Shown here in pieces: positions 44,074 through 53,428 of a stretch of 64,000 bases of DNA; positions within the stretch are counted from its first letter, which is position 1, and each line of letters begins with the position of its first letter. This stretch comes from JAFDZW01 sp964404255 (GTDB taxonomy: Bacteria; Bacteroidota; Ignavibacteria; Palsa-1295). The DNA is taken from assembly GCA_964404255.1 (NCBI GenBank), contig CAYOJJ010000006.1:1-64000 (forward strand), read 5' to 3'. The notes under the pieces are model-generated. The model saw only the letters and a program-made list of their open reading frames with translations, did not search any database and was not told the origin of the DNA. The translations under genes were made by a program, and so were the position numbers.

Positions 44074-45399
44074 TTATGCGGCGAGCGATTCATCGGCTGC
44101 ATGCTCAACGATCGGGGTGGCCCGGCCTTCGACGCTATCTCGCGTAACCGTTACTTTCTCGAGCTTCATATCGTCCGGCATCGAGAACATCAGTTCGGTC
44201 AACACTTTTTCCATGATCGAACGCAGCGCTCTCGCACCGGTACCGCGGCGTTGAGCTTCATCGATCACGGCTTCGAGGCCATCCTTGCGGAATTCCAGAT
44301 CCACGCCTTCCATCGCAAAGAGCTTGCGGTATTGCTTAACAAGTGCATTCTTCGGCTCGGTAAGAATCTGCATCAGCGCATCGCGGGATAACCCATTCAA
44401 CGCAGCCAGTACCGGCAAGCGTCCGATAAGCTCAGGGATAAACCCAAACTTTAATAGATCTTCCTGCTCGACAAACTGATAAACGCTCAGGTTGCCCTCC
44501 GTGCCTTTGTCCGGGAAGTTGGCGCCGAACCCGATAGGGTTCTGGTGCAATCGTTTAAGTACGATCTTCTCTAAGCCATCGAACGCACCGCCAGCTATAA
44601 ATAAGATGTGCTTGGTATTAATATAAATAAGCGGCTGCTCCGGATGCTTGCGGCCACCTTTCGGGGGGACGCCCGCTACCGTACCTTCGAGCAGTTTCAA
44701 CAAGCCCTGCTGTACGCCTTCGCCCGAGACATCTCTTGTAATAGAAGCGCTATCGCTCTTGCGGGAAATTTTATCGACCTCATCGAGATAGACGATGCCG
44801 CGTTCGGCCTTGGAGACGTCGTAATCGGCGGCTTGTAGTAACGACGAGAGAATGGATTCCACATCGTCGCCTACATAACCTGCTTCCGTAAGCGTAGTGG
44901 CATCGGCCACTGCGAACGGCACATCGAGGATGCGTGCGAGGGTGCGGGCTAACAGCGTTTTGCCAGTACCCGTCGGGCCCATGAGCAGGATATTCGCCTT
45001 TTCGATCTCGGTATCTTCGAAACCCTCGACGCCCACGAGCGTTTCGGATTCGATCCGCTTGAAATGGTTATAGACGGCAACCGAAAGCACCTTCTTGGCT
45101 TCGTCCTGGCCGATGACATATTCATCGAGCGCTTTCTTGATGGTGCGCGGAGTGACGTGCTTGATGCCGGCTTTTCGGACATTGGCACGGGGGGTAAATT
45201 GCGGCAAATGCGCGCGAAGCAGCTCCACATTATTAGCGGAGCAGATATCGCAGATATACGCATCGCCATAAGGGGCGCTGATAAGCGTCGTGACTTCGGT
45301 AGCAGGCCGCAAACAGAACGAACAATGCGGCACCGGCGGCTCGGAGCCTCCGGAAGCACTCTGCTTCGCCCTGCGGGGTCGGTTCTTTTTCTCGTCCAT
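44074..45399 (-). CDS. clpX: ATP-dependent Clp protease ATP-binding subunit ClpX
   Basis: A 441-residue AAA+ unfoldase. The N-terminal zinc-binding domain has four cysteines (26, 29, 50, 53) in CSFC...CDIC. Walker A GPTGTGKT is at 141-148, Walker B IVYLDEVDKI near 201-210, the pore loop in AGYVGDDVES, and the IGF loop that docks ClpP is IGFG. It unfolds tagged substrates and feeds ClpP, so a clpP must be elsewhere; it is not adjacent here. The reading frame before the ATG shows no clear ribosome-binding site. Confidence 0.97.
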   Translation of the reverse strand: MDEKKNRPRRAKQSASGGSEPPVPHCSFCLRPATEVTTLISAPYGDAYICDICSANNVELLRAHLPQFTPRANVRKAGIKHVTPRTIKKALDEYVIGQDEAKKVLSVAVYNHFKRIESETLVGVEGFEDTEIEKANILLMGPTGTGKTLLARTLARILDVPFAVADATTLTEAGYVGDDVESILSSLLQAADYDVSKAERGIVYLDEVDKISRKSDSASITRDVSGEGVQQGLLKLLEGTVAGVPPKGGRKHPEQPLIYINTKHILFIAGGAFDGLEKIVLKRLHQNPIGFGANFPDKGTEGNLSVYQFVEQEDLLKFGFIPELIGRLPVLAALNGLSRDALMQILTEPKNALVKQYRKLFAMEGVDLEFRKDGLEAVIDEAQRRGTGARALRSIMEKVLTELMFSMPDDMKLEKVTVTRDSVEGRATPIVEHAADESLAA

Positions 45400-45481
45400 A
45401 TCGGTAATTACAGGTACCTTAGATACCTATAACTATAAACATCCCGGCGTTCCGAGGGGTTGCGGGGGATAAGGGTAAGAA

Positions 45482-48400
45482 TCAGTTTTTTCGGTTGCTT
45501 AAAATGCTACGTTTGCCAGAAATCCAACTTAAAATAAACTCTTTTTGTACATCAGTTAAACTATATTCGGGAAGTAAATCATTGTAGAATAAGGTGTCTT
45601 TTAAATCGCGTGCTCTTAGTATAGCTGTAAAAGGTCGAGCAATAGAGTTTTCAGATAATATTTGTTCAATATCGTAACGTCGACGCTTAGTAGATTTATT
45701 CTCTGCAATGGTCTCGTATAAAATTAAAAAACAGCATATCGCACCAAAAAGCCCGTCCTCTAAACGAGTAATATCTATTGATGAAGTAAAAGGCTCAACG
45801 CGTTTTTCTAAAAGAGGTGGGAATATATCTACAGAGTGGGGAGAAATTTTTGTTTGAAGAATAATGACGCCAAAATCACGTAAAAAAGCATTAAATATTT
45901 TTGAATGATGAAAATACTCATTGTCTAACTCATTCAACCGGTCTACAATATATGATGTCATAACAGAGATAAAGTTTATGTATTGCATCCCAAACCCTAA
46001 GCTATTTCCTATTGATTCTGTTACGAATGAGATCCCATGATTGTTTATTGCAAAAGGAAGAGCAATAAAATGGTATTTTGTCAATAGATTATAGGTGATA
46101 AATGGCGAGTCCTTACTGGTAGTGATCAAATAATCACGGTATTTAGCAAAATACATATCTAATTTTACTTGCCAGAATTCAGAGCTTTCTTCATCCGATG
46201 TCAGATGATGAAATCTACGAGAAAGCACAATTAATAATTCAATAATCACAATTATTGTGTCTTTCTTATGAGTTCGTACACTTTTCTCTAATAAATCATC
46301 AATAAAATTAGAGAAGTTTTCCCTACAACTTATATCCATTCTTAAAATGGCCGCTATTAGTTGTTCGCTTTGGTTTATTGGTAGTTTGCCAGAAGAATTC
46401 TTTGGCTTATTAAGAATAACTTGCAGGCTTCTAATCAAAAAATAATATGCAGCATTTTGCTGAGCTAAATCTGGGAGCATGTATTGAAAAGACCTAAAGA
46501 GAAATATAATTGTATTCCAAGCTTTGTCTTCATGCAAGGTCTTAGAATAGGATATCAATAAAGTACAGAACTTGTTGGCGGCAAATTCTATTTCCTTGCT
46601 TCGGATTTGAAAAGCAATTGATGCTACTACGTCCCATTCTTGATGAGCTATTTTAAGTTTTAAGGCGTCGAAAAGTTTTTGTGGAGTATCGTTCTTTCGA
46701 GTGAGATACACCGCTGTAAAATACTCTAGAAAGGTTGCATGCGTAAATAAATATAAATCTTCACCAGAAGCAGTTGTGCCTTGATCGCAGAAAATCCAAG
46801 CTCTTCCTGTGCAAAATTGGATTAATTCATTGGCAACTCTTTCTGCGGCATCTTGACTGCTTTGATGAGCAGGGTAATAGTATCGGACGGCTTGTTGAAT
46901 CAGCTGAGAAGTGGTAACGCCTTTTTTCTGAAAGTCTGTATTAGAGTAAATCCAATACGCCAAATTTGCTATAATAGGGCGTACTTGATCTTCATATCTA
47001 AAATTGACGGGTATGTTTCTTGATTTGTCCCAGTTTTCAAATAATAACTCCGTGCATTTCTTGTAGACTTCAGGACGATTCCGAGGAATGTAATTGACTT
47101 CTCTATAAATATTGCACATGAGTCCTAACATTAGAGGGTTAGAGCACAAATCATTTACTGTTTCGCTTTCTTTTAAAAATGATTCAGACTTGAGAGTTTT
47201 TTCTGTCTCCGTTAAATCGTCCAGAATAGAGAACCACTTTTTTACATATGAATTAATATCTTCAGAATCGAACTCTGAAAGTAAAAATTCTGAAAAAACC
47301 TTGCTATCCAACGGTGCTTCGCTGTATCCTATTCTTCTGGATGTGACGAGTACTGGAGTGTGGGGGTAATTGTTGCAAAATGATTCAACATCGGTTCTAA
47401 TTTCTTTTCGCTCTGATGTAGCTAAAAGTTCATCTAGGCCATCAAAAATTACTATAGCTTTGCCACTGCTCAACAAATATTCAAAAGTATTTTCGGGGCC
47501 TGTGTCGGTCATTTGATAACGACTTACAGCTTGAGACTTAATATGTTCAAGAATAGAGTAGCGTCTATATTGTTTCCTGTCAGCGCTATATTCTCGGAGG
47601 ACAACAAGAATAGGAATTCTGTGATTTCTCAGGGTACGAGTTGGATCAGTAGCAGCATATAATGCGCAGATTTTTTTTGAAAGCGTGGATTTTCCACCCC
47701 CGGGGTCACCTAGAATCACAGTGCGATGAATGTTTTCAAAAAACCGATGAAAATTGATTTTTGTATTGTCTTTTATTCTTGATTCATGAAAAATTATTTT
47801 TGGTGTCACATACAAATCGTCTAGGCGTAATTTGCGGCTAACTTTCGCTTGGAATGGCTCAATTTCATCACAACGAATTGCAACAGCCTGGGCATATTTT
47901 ATAGCATAGGTTTCAATTTTTTTGAAAACAGTTGGATTGATGGTTTTTGAAAGTTTTGTGCACTCAAGAATTTTATCAAGTTTTTCTGCCAGAATTTTAA
48001 ATTTAATATTATTTGAGGATTCCATCGCTAGTATATTGCCGTCTAAGATGGCGTCCTGTAAGATTATTTCGATTGTCTTTAAAATAAGAGACCATAGCTC
48101 ATTAGCAACTTTTTGATTGCCTTTCGAAGTGCCAAATTTTTCACTGAAATACTTTAAAAATAATTTTTTTATAGACCCCAGATTTTCTCTCTGCTCAAGT
48201 TTGGCAAGGTCCACAGTAATTATTGCTTGAAAAAGCGAATTGACTTCAGGGGTGTTGATAAATATTCCAATCTCTTCAATGCTTATGTCCCCTCCCTCTT
48301 TTGTTCTCAGTTCAATTAAATTAGTGACTTTAGTTACAATCGAAGATAGTCCTATTTCATGATCTTTGATCGACCTATGAAGATCTTCGCCGATATAAAA

Positions 48401-48493
48401 TCGCTCCCAAACCTTTTTGGAGATTTTTGGTACCGCGCTTTTTAGGGCAGTAATAGCAATGCTTTGTACGATAGATAAAAGAGGAATTGGCAT
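45482..48493 (-). CDS. NACHT-domain NTPase, likely antiviral
   Basis: A 1003-residue STAND NTPase. The N-terminus (about 1-240) is helical and carries no catalytic motif I can name. The NACHT core follows: Walker A GDPGGGKS near 260, Walker B AIVIFDGLDELL near 350, sensor region PVLVTSRRIGYSE, and winged-helix stretches with CSNPLMLGLMCNIYRE and FLTHATFLEYFTAVYL. The C-terminal half (about 600-1003) is all-helical, probably the sensor. Bacterial NACHT proteins include phage-defence proteins. The gene is clearly AT-richer than its neighbours and stands alone between clpX and a lipoprotein gene, as in horizontal gain. ATG 48493 is chosen over a start 24 codons upstream. Confidence 0.85.
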   Translation of the reverse strand: MPIPLLSIVQSIAITALKSAVPKISKKVWERFYIGEDLHRSIKDHEIGLSSIVTKVTNLIELRTKEGGDISIEEIGIFINTPEVNSLFQAIITVDLAKLEQRENLGSIKKLFLKYFSEKFGTSKGNQKVANELWSLILKTIEIILQDAILDGNILAMESSNNIKFKILAEKLDKILECTKLSKTINPTVFKKIETYAIKYAQAVAIRCDEIEPFQAKVSRKLRLDDLYVTPKIIFHESRIKDNTKINFHRFFENIHRTVILGDPGGGKSTLSKKICALYAATDPTRTLRNHRIPILVVLREYSADRKQYRRYSILEHIKSQAVSRYQMTDTGPENTFEYLLSSGKAIVIFDGLDELLATSERKEIRTDVESFCNNYPHTPVLVTSRRIGYSEAPLDSKVFSEFLLSEFDSEDINSYVKKWFSILDDLTETEKTLKSESFLKESETVNDLCSNPLMLGLMCNIYREVNYIPRNRPEVYKKCTELLFENWDKSRNIPVNFRYEDQVRPIIANLAYWIYSNTDFQKKGVTTSQLIQQAVRYYYPAHQSSQDAAERVANELIQFCTGRAWIFCDQGTTASGEDLYLFTHATFLEYFTAVYLTRKNDTPQKLFDALKLKIAHQEWDVVASIAFQIRSKEIEFAANKFCTLLISYSKTLHEDKAWNTIIFLFRSFQYMLPDLAQQNAAYYFLIRSLQVILNKPKNSSGKLPINQSEQLIAAILRMDISCRENFSNFIDDLLEKSVRTHKKDTIIVIIELLIVLSRRFHHLTSDEESSEFWQVKLDMYFAKYRDYLITTSKDSPFITYNLLTKYHFIALPFAINNHGISFVTESIGNSLGFGMQYINFISVMTSYIVDRLNELDNEYFHHSKIFNAFLRDFGVIILQTKISPHSVDIFPPLLEKRVEPFTSSIDITRLEDGLFGAICCFLILYETIAENKSTKRRRYDIEQILSENSIARPFTAILRARDLKDTLFYNDLLPEYSLTDVQKEFILSWISGKRSILSNRKN

Positions 48494-48548
48494 ATGCGAA
48501 ATTAAAAAGGGTGACAAATAAGAATGAATACTTTGGGAATTAAAAAAC

Positions 48549-49151
48549 TTACATCCGCTCCACACACATCTGGGCGAAGATGTGGTAGTTGCTTGGGATG
48601 CCGCCTACTTCATAGACTGATAGATAGACCTGGCCGTTGAGGTCTTTGCCTACCTGATGGCCGAGGCAGATCGTAGTGCGTTCTTTTACCGTATAGACTA
48701 TATCGAAGAGGCTTGGCGTGGTATTCAGCGCTGTAGCCGGGCTGCCGACTGTAATATTATGCGATAAGGCGGTAGTATCGCTTTCGAATTGCTTTGGGTA
48801 GAGCAGGCAATAGCCGGGGTAGTTGTTGCTGTCGTTAGGGACGGGCGGCGCCATGGTAACCTGCGTGGTGACGAGCGAGTAGCCATTGATGTGGTAGGTA
48901 CCGGGTTCGAGCGTAACAGAGCCGTCTTTTTCAAGTGTGATGTCCTTTCCTTCGCTTGACATAACGGTATCGAAGACTCTGCGATTGAGATTATCCTTCA
49001 TGTGCCTGTTAGAATCTCGCGCAAATTCCGCAACGATAGCATAGGAGCGCGAATGCTCTTTCTTCTCGGAGCAGCCGGAAAGAACGATGGAAGAAGTAGC
49101 AATACTTAAAATAAAAAGAGCGAGGCTCGGAAAACGAACGGCGGTCGGCAT
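48549..49151 (-). CDS. Hypothetical lipoprotein
   Basis: A 200-residue predicted lipoprotein (signal ALFILSIATSSIVLSGC). The rest is beta-rich with DITLEKDGSVTLEPGTYHIN, SLVTTQVTMAPPVPNDS and YTVKERTTICLGHQVGKD and ends in HIFAQMCVERM; I recognise no domain. Composition is like the rest of the chromosome, so it marks the upstream limit of the AT-rich NACHT insertion, whose ATG lies 55 bp downstream. Confidence 0.65.
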   Translation of the reverse strand: MPTAVRFPSLALFILSIATSSIVLSGCSEKKEHSRSYAIVAEFARDSNRHMKDNLNRRVFDTVMSSEGKDITLEKDGSVTLEPGTYHINGYSLVTTQVTMAPPVPNDSNNYPGYCLLYPKQFESDTTALSHNITVGSPATALNTTPSLFDIVYTVKERTTICLGHQVGKDLNGQVYLSVYEVGGIPSNYHIFAQMCVERM

Positions 49152-49276
49152 GATGGTAATAGTGATTGATGAATGATCTACAAAGATACAAAAAATATTT
49201 TGAGATAGGGCTAGCGGCAGGGCATAAATCTGCCCCTGTCGAAACGTTCGATTTTTCCATCGCGTAGGGTACTGCC

Positions 49277-49669
49277 ATGATTCGAATTCGTACTCAGGTT
49301 ATTGTCTGGCTGCTGCTCTACTGCTTTTGGGTATGGGTGTCGATGGGGTTTCACCCAACCTTTGAGATCGATCTCATCGTCACGGCGCTACTGACTATCT
49401 TTTATGCGGCGGCTATCTATATAAACGAGTTATTAGTCTTGCCGCGTCTGGCACCTCAACGAGTAACCACATCCTCGATAGCTGCTCAGCTAATAGTACA
49501 GGTAGTGCTAACCTTTGCCGTTCTTGGCCTTATTCGCTTAACGTATTGGCAGCTCGGCTATGGCGAATATCTTGGTGACTACTGGGAGCATTATTGTATC
49601 GACTTATTGGGAATGACGGTGCATGTGATTGCCGCGAGGATACTGGTCTCACAATTGCGAAAAGGCTAA
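49277..49669 (+). CDS. Hypothetical four-helix membrane protein
   Basis: A 130-residue protein with about four membrane segments (VIVWLLLYCFWVWVSMGF, LIVTALLTIFYAAAIYI, IAAQLIVQVVLTFAVLGLI and DLLGMTVHVIAARILVS). The helix layout recalls the membrane part of LytS/YehU-type histidine kinases, whose kinase half is missing here. I do not assign a function. Its last bases overlap the convergent gene that follows. Confidence 0.62.
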   Translation: MIRIRTQVIVWLLLYCFWVWVSMGFHPTFEIDLIVTALLTIFYAAAIYINELLVLPRLAPQRVTTSSIAAQLIVQVVLTFAVLGLIRLTYWQLGYGEYLGDYWEHYCIDLLGMTVHVIAARILVSQLRKG

Positions 49670-50208
49670 TAAGCCTCTGGAAACGAAGGTAATTGTGGAA
49701 TGAAGTGAATAGCTATAGCCAATTCAATAATAATACAAATAAGTGGACTTGCTATTACTACCATCTTAACAAACCTAAGGGGACGGATTTTGAAATATTC
49801 TATAAGTTGAGAAGTCGAGAGAAGCATAATGCATGAAGCAATTGCAAAGATAGCTGGGTGCACGGTATACAAGGCCTGCGCATCATAGGCACGTCCAAGG
49901 TAATAATGGTAGGCAGAGTCGTTGTTAATAACCATAAATAATAGACTGACACCAAATAATATCCAACTAATTGTCAGAAAGTACTGTCGTGAGAGCAGTG
50001 TTGTCGTTTTTGAAATTAGTAATGGGACTGTAAGAATAACTGCCGAAACTAAGGATACTATAATATCTATATTCTTATAAAACCCCAAAGCATCGAATGC
50101 ATATAGTATACCAAAGATAAAAAAGTATTGTAGAGGAAGAGATATAATAGCTCCAACTGCTCGCATTCGGATGATAATAGAAAGTAGAAAGAGCAACAGT
50201 ACCCTCAT
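49666..50208 (-). CDS. Hypothetical membrane protein
   Basis: A 180-residue protein with about five or six hydrophobic segments, for example VLLLFLLSIIIRMRAVGAII, YFFIFGILYAFDALGF, IIVSLVSAVILTVPLLIS, ILFGVSLLFMVIN and VKMVVIASPLICIIIELAI. No conserved motif is apparent. It is richer in A and T than its neighbours. ATG 50208 is preferred to a GTG at 50250 that would leave one base before the divergent TfoX-like gene. Confidence 0.55.
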   Translation of the reverse strand: MRVLLLFLLSIIIRMRAVGAIISLPLQYFFIFGILYAFDALGFYKNIDIIVSLVSAVILTVPLLISKTTTLLSRQYFLTISWILFGVSLLFMVINNDSAYHYYLGRAYDAQALYTVHPAIFAIASCIMLLSTSQLIEYFKIRPLRFVKMVVIASPLICIIIELAIAIHFIPQLPSFPEAY

Positions 50209-50251
50209 CAATTGTATTCGTATATTATTGGCTTCACTAAGCGGCACCACT

Positions 50252-50629
50252 ATGGCCTATAATGAAAGTCTTGCTTCACGAGTCCGCGATGCGCTTGCTT
50301 CGCGTAGCGATGTGGAAGAAAAGAAGATGATGGGCGGGCTCATCTTTATGGTCGATGGCAAGATGTGTCTCGGTGTGCTTGGCGATGAACTGATGATCCG
50401 TTATGATCCCGAGATGAAGGCTGCCTTGATGAAAGAGAAGGGCGTACGCGATACAATTTTTAACGACAAGCCGACCAGAGGACTTCTCTTCGTAAGTTTG
50501 AAAAACCTGGATTCGGAAAAAGACTTCAAGCGCTGGATAAAATATGCGCTCGATTTTAACCCGAAAGCCACCGCCAGCAAAAAGAAACCGATCGCTAAGA
50601 AACCAACCAAAAAGAAATCAAGATCATGA
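50252..50629 (+). CDS. TfoX N-terminal-domain protein
   Basis: A 125-residue protein made of the TfoX N-terminal domain: NESLASRVRDALASRSDVEEKKMMGGLIFMVDGK, in which the EKKMMGG turn is the family signature, then LGVLGDELMIRYDPEM and LFVSLKNLDSEKDFKRWIKYAL. A lysine-rich tail (KKKPIAKKPTKKKSRS) suggests nucleic-acid contact. The Sxy/TfoX C-terminal half is absent, so this is the stand-alone form of unknown function. It overlaps the DinB gene by 4 nt. Confidence 0.88.
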   Translation: MAYNESLASRVRDALASRSDVEEKKMMGGLIFMVDGKMCLGVLGDELMIRYDPEMKAALMKEKGVRDTIFNDKPTRGLLFVSLKNLDSEKDFKRWIKYALDFNPKATASKKKPIAKKPTKKKSRS

Positions 50630-51120
50630 TAACTGTAACCGATACCTTACTCATCGATTTCAAGCGCGAAGCTGCTGGTACTAAGCGCTTGCTCGAACGC
50701 GTGCCCGAGGATAAATTTACGTGGAAGCCGCATGAAAAATCCACAGCACTCGGCCGGCTTTCGATGCACGTTTCAGAATTGCCCTGGTGGATCGATGACA
50801 TCATCACCAAAGGCGAATATAATTTTGCCGACCATCCCTTTAAGCCGAACATCCCAACGACGCTTGCGCAGGTATTTGCTGAGTTCGAAGCGAAGTATAA
50901 CCGAACGGTAGAATTGCTTTCCTCGACGAACGATGAAGAGCTTCAGAAACCATGGCGATTAAAATTAGGCGATAAAGTCATCTCCGAAATGCCGAAATGG
51001 GAAGCGATTCGTCAGGTACTAGATCATATTATTCATCATCGCGGCCAGTTAACGGTTTTCCTCCGTCTAAATAACGTGCCATTGCCGGGCTTATTTGGCC
51101 CGACTGCTGACGAACGTTAA
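50626..51120 (+). CDS. DinB-superfamily protein
   Basis: A 164-residue four-helix bundle of the DinB/YfiT type. Visible are FKREAAGTKRLLERVPEDKF, WKPHEKSTALGRLSMHVSEL and the C-terminal IRQVLDHIIHHRGQLTVFLR. The metal site uses three histidines: one in MHVSEL and the pair HH in IIHHRGQ. These proteins are metal-dependent thiol transferases or hydrolases with mostly unknown substrates. The start overlaps the TfoX-like gene (ATGA). A second DinB-type protein is at 56205-56678. Confidence 0.88.
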   Translation: MITVTDTLLIDFKREAAGTKRLLERVPEDKFTWKPHEKSTALGRLSMHVSELPWWIDDIITKGEYNFADHPFKPNIPTTLAQVFAEFEAKYNRTVELLSSTNDEELQKPWRLKLGDKVISEMPKWEAIRQVLDHIIHHRGQLTVFLRLNNVPLPGLFGPTADER

Positions 51121-51138
51121 GTAGCTCGTCGATAACGA

Positions 51139-51699
51139 GTGAGGCCACCACGGGAATTACTTGCATTACTTGCGCAGGGCGATCGCGAAGCCTTGGGATT
51201 GCTCTATGAGTTATTTAAGAATAAAGTTTATAATACTGCGCTCAGCTACCTCCACGATAGCTCGGATGCTGAGGAAGTAACACAGGATGTTTTTATAGAG
51301 GTCTATCGCTCGGCGGCGAAGTTTGAAGCGCGTTCGGAAGTTAGTACCTGGATCTATAGAATAACGGTCAATAGATCGCTTGATAAACTCCGTCAGCGTG
51401 AGCGCACCAGACGCGGCGGCTTTTTTAAGCGGATGCTTCGCCTGGATTCCGAAGAAGTGAATACACAAGCAACAGAATTTAACCACCCCGGCGTAGCACT
51501 CGAACAGCGCGAAGATTCACAGCTATTATTCAGCGCGCTCGATACCTTGCCCGATCAGCAAAAGACCGCTTTCATCTTAAAGCATCTTGAAGGTCTCTCC
51601 CAAAAAGAAGGCGCCGAGATCATGAATATCACCGAAAAAGCCTTCGAATCGCTCTTGCAACGGGCAAAAACGAATTTGCGAAAAAAACTTTCCGAGTGA
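51139..51699 (+). CDS. ECF-type RNA polymerase sigma factor
   Basis: A 186-residue sigma-70 of ECF type starting at GTG 51139. Region 2: LLYELFKNKVYNTALSYLHD, AEEVTQDVFIEVYRSAAKF, STWIYRITVNRSLDKLRQR. Region 4: LPDQQKTAFILKHLEGLSQK and the helix-turn-helix AEIMNITEKAFESLLQRAKT. It is followed by a small transmembrane protein, a candidate anti-sigma factor, and by exported proteins that may form its regulon. It is a different sequence from the ECF factor at 14994-15578. Confidence 0.94.
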   Translation: MRPPRELLALLAQGDREALGLLYELFKNKVYNTALSYLHDSSDAEEVTQDVFIEVYRSAAKFEARSEVSTWIYRITVNRSLDKLRQRERTRRGGFFKRMLRLDSEEVNTQATEFNHPGVALEQREDSQLLFSALDTLPDQQKTAFILKHLEGLSQKEGAEIMNITEKAFESLLQRAKTNLRKKLSE

Positions 51700-51742
51700 G
51701 CGAAGGAAATCTTACAGACCAACGTCAAAACCAATAGAAGCC

Positions 51743-52057
51743 ATGAACAAGCTAAGTAAAGAACGGGTAGAGCAGATCATCGCCAGCGCGGATAGCATCC
51801 AGCAGGCTGAGGCCCCGCCCTTTCTTTTGACAAGGATACAAGCACGGCTTGAAGCCGAACCACTGGGCGCCGTTGTACCACGCATAAAAGTTGGGTTAGT
51901 ATTCGGTGCGGCGGCGCTACTGGTAGCCATGAATCTCGGTATCGTATTCAGTGGCGGCGCTTCAAAGCAAGCAGCTACAATCCAGCCACAGCAGACTTCG
52001 CAGAGCGAGAGCGGCGGATATATCGGGCTCAATAGTTACAACCTCGATCTCTACTAA
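51743..52057 (+). CDS. Putative membrane anti-sigma factor
   Basis: A 104-residue protein with a helical cytosolic N-terminus (MNKLSKERVEQIIASADSIQ), one membrane segment (VGLVFGAAALLVAMNLGIVF) and a short serine/glutamine-rich outer tail. No zinc-finger motif is seen. Its place directly after an ECF sigma factor suggests a transmembrane anti-sigma factor, but the evidence is position and topology only. Confidence 0.5.
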   Translation: MNKLSKERVEQIIASADSIQQAEAPPFLLTRIQARLEAEPLGAVVPRIKVGLVFGAAALLVAMNLGIVFSGGASKQAATIQPQQTSQSESGGYIGLNSYNLDLY

Positions 52058-52058
52058 G

Positions 52059-52607
52059 ATGAAACGCGAAACGCTGTTAACGATCTCGGTTGTAATTCTG
52101 CTGCTGCTGAATATAGGGGTACTCTCGTATATGTTTCTCGAGCGGCAGAGTTGCCCACCGCCTCCGGGGCCAATGCCACCACCTCCGCCACCGGGAGCCA
52201 TGATGCCACCGCCGATGCGACCGGATATGCTTATTCGGCAGACATTGAAATTGAGCGAAGAGCAGGATAAAAAGTATGTCGCTTCTATTGAAGTGCATCA
52301 TAGCGGCATGGTGCGTCTCGATAGTGAGTACCGCGTCGTTGCCGAAGAATATTTTAAGTTATTGCAAACGAAGAACAGCACTGCTGCTGCAACCGGCGAT
52401 TCGCTCGTAAAAAAGCTCGGTGCTATTCAGGCTGAAAAAGCTTCGATTACGTACCGCCATCTCGAAGAGATCAAGGCGATGTGCAGCGCGGAGCAAGCCG
52501 CAAAGTTCGATACCATTATCCCCGAGATTGTTCGGATGCTCCTGATGCCTCCGAATCGGATGCCGCCGGATCATGGATTTCCCCCACCGCCACCCCGAAG
52601 GAAATAA
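52059..52607 (+). CDS. Proline-rich Spy/CpxP-like envelope protein
   Basis: A 182-residue membrane-anchored protein. A single membrane helix (LTISVVILLLLNIGVLSYMF) is followed by a proline-rich stretch with SCPPPPGPMPPPPPPGA and MMPPPMRP, then a helical domain (LSEEQDKKYVASIEVHHSGM, ITYRHLEEIKAMCSAEQA) like Spy/CpxP or heavy-metal-resistance periplasmic chaperones, and a proline-rich end (MPPDHGFPPPPPRR). The methionines, histidines and cysteines could bind copper or another soft metal (inference). It starts one base after the anti-sigma gene stop. Confidence 0.7.
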   Translation: MKRETLLTISVVILLLLNIGVLSYMFLERQSCPPPPGPMPPPPPPGAMMPPPMRPDMLIRQTLKLSEEQDKKYVASIEVHHSGMVRLDSEYRVVAEEYFKLLQTKNSTAAATGDSLVKKLGAIQAEKASITYRHLEEIKAMCSAEQAAKFDTIIPEIVRMLLMPPNRMPPDHGFPPPPPRRK

Positions 52608-52630
52608 TTACTTTTACCGTCTAAAAGAAT

Positions 52631-53428
52631 ATGACAAGACAGTATACCCTTCGCGCCTTTCGCGGACTGCTACTTTCGACTCTCGTTAGTCTTACCCTTG
52701 CTTCTTGCGGGAATTCAGATTCGACCTCAAGCGATACTTCTAATAACAACAATACTAATACCGGTACAGGCGATTCGCTCGCTATCTATAAAAAGATCTA
52801 CGGCGCAACCGATATGTATGCCGATGGCGATTATGTGGTAATTAAATCTAAAGGATTACCCGATCATAAGAGCCCCTATTACAAGACGACGAAATGGGAG
52901 GACTCATTATATGAAGCCTATAATGGGACGAACACTTCCTTCATGCTGGCACCCGGTATTATCGCCGAACAAAACTATACGTTCCGTATCCCGCTTCACC
53001 CGGCAGTAAATACAACCCATAGCTCGACCCCGCTTGGGCCTATTGGTATTTCACTTAATGGTGTGCCGTTCTTCAATCAGTATGCGGGTAACCATCAGCC
53101 GCTTGGTTCGATGGAGTTAAATACGTTCGATCAGCAGAATGGACACCCGACGCCGATGAACTCTTACCATTATCATGGAGAAGCCTTTTATCTAATGAAG
53201 ACCAAAGGCAGCGATGCACTTATGGGCTTCTTGCTCGATGGCTTCCCAGTGTATGGCCCGGTGGAAAACGGTAAGGAAGTCTCTAACTCAGATCTTGATG
53301 CCTATCACGGGCATACCAGTGCAACGGCCGACTATCCGAATGGTATCTACCATTATCATACGACGCTCGCTGCACCATATATCAACGGAAGTGGCTTCTA
53401 TGGTACGCCGGGAACGGTCACGCAATAG
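52631..53428 (+). CDS. YHYH-domain lipoprotein
   Basis: A 265-residue lipoprotein (LASC, Cys26) with an asparagine-rich linker, then a YHYH domain. It shows STPLGPIGISLNGVPFFNQY, the YHYH motif in NSYHYHGEAFYL, GFLLDGFPVYGPVENG, DLDAYHGHTSAT and GIYHYHTTLAAPYI. Proteins with this fold bind metals, probably copper, through the histidines, and are exported; the function is unknown. It is followed by a gene for a MORN-repeat protein that overlaps its end. Confidence 0.88.
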   Translation: MTRQYTLRAFRGLLLSTLVSLTLASCGNSDSTSSDTSNNNNTNTGTGDSLAIYKKIYGATDMYADGDYVVIKSKGLPDHKSPYYKTTKWEDSLYEAYNGTNTSFMLAPGIIAEQNYTFRIPLHPAVNTTHSSTPLGPIGISLNGVPFFNQYAGNHQPLGSMELNTFDQQNGHPTPMNSYHYHGEAFYLMKTKGSDALMGFLLDGFPVYGPVENGKEVSNSDLDAYHGHTSATADYPNGIYHYHTTLAAPYINGSGFYGTPGTVTQ

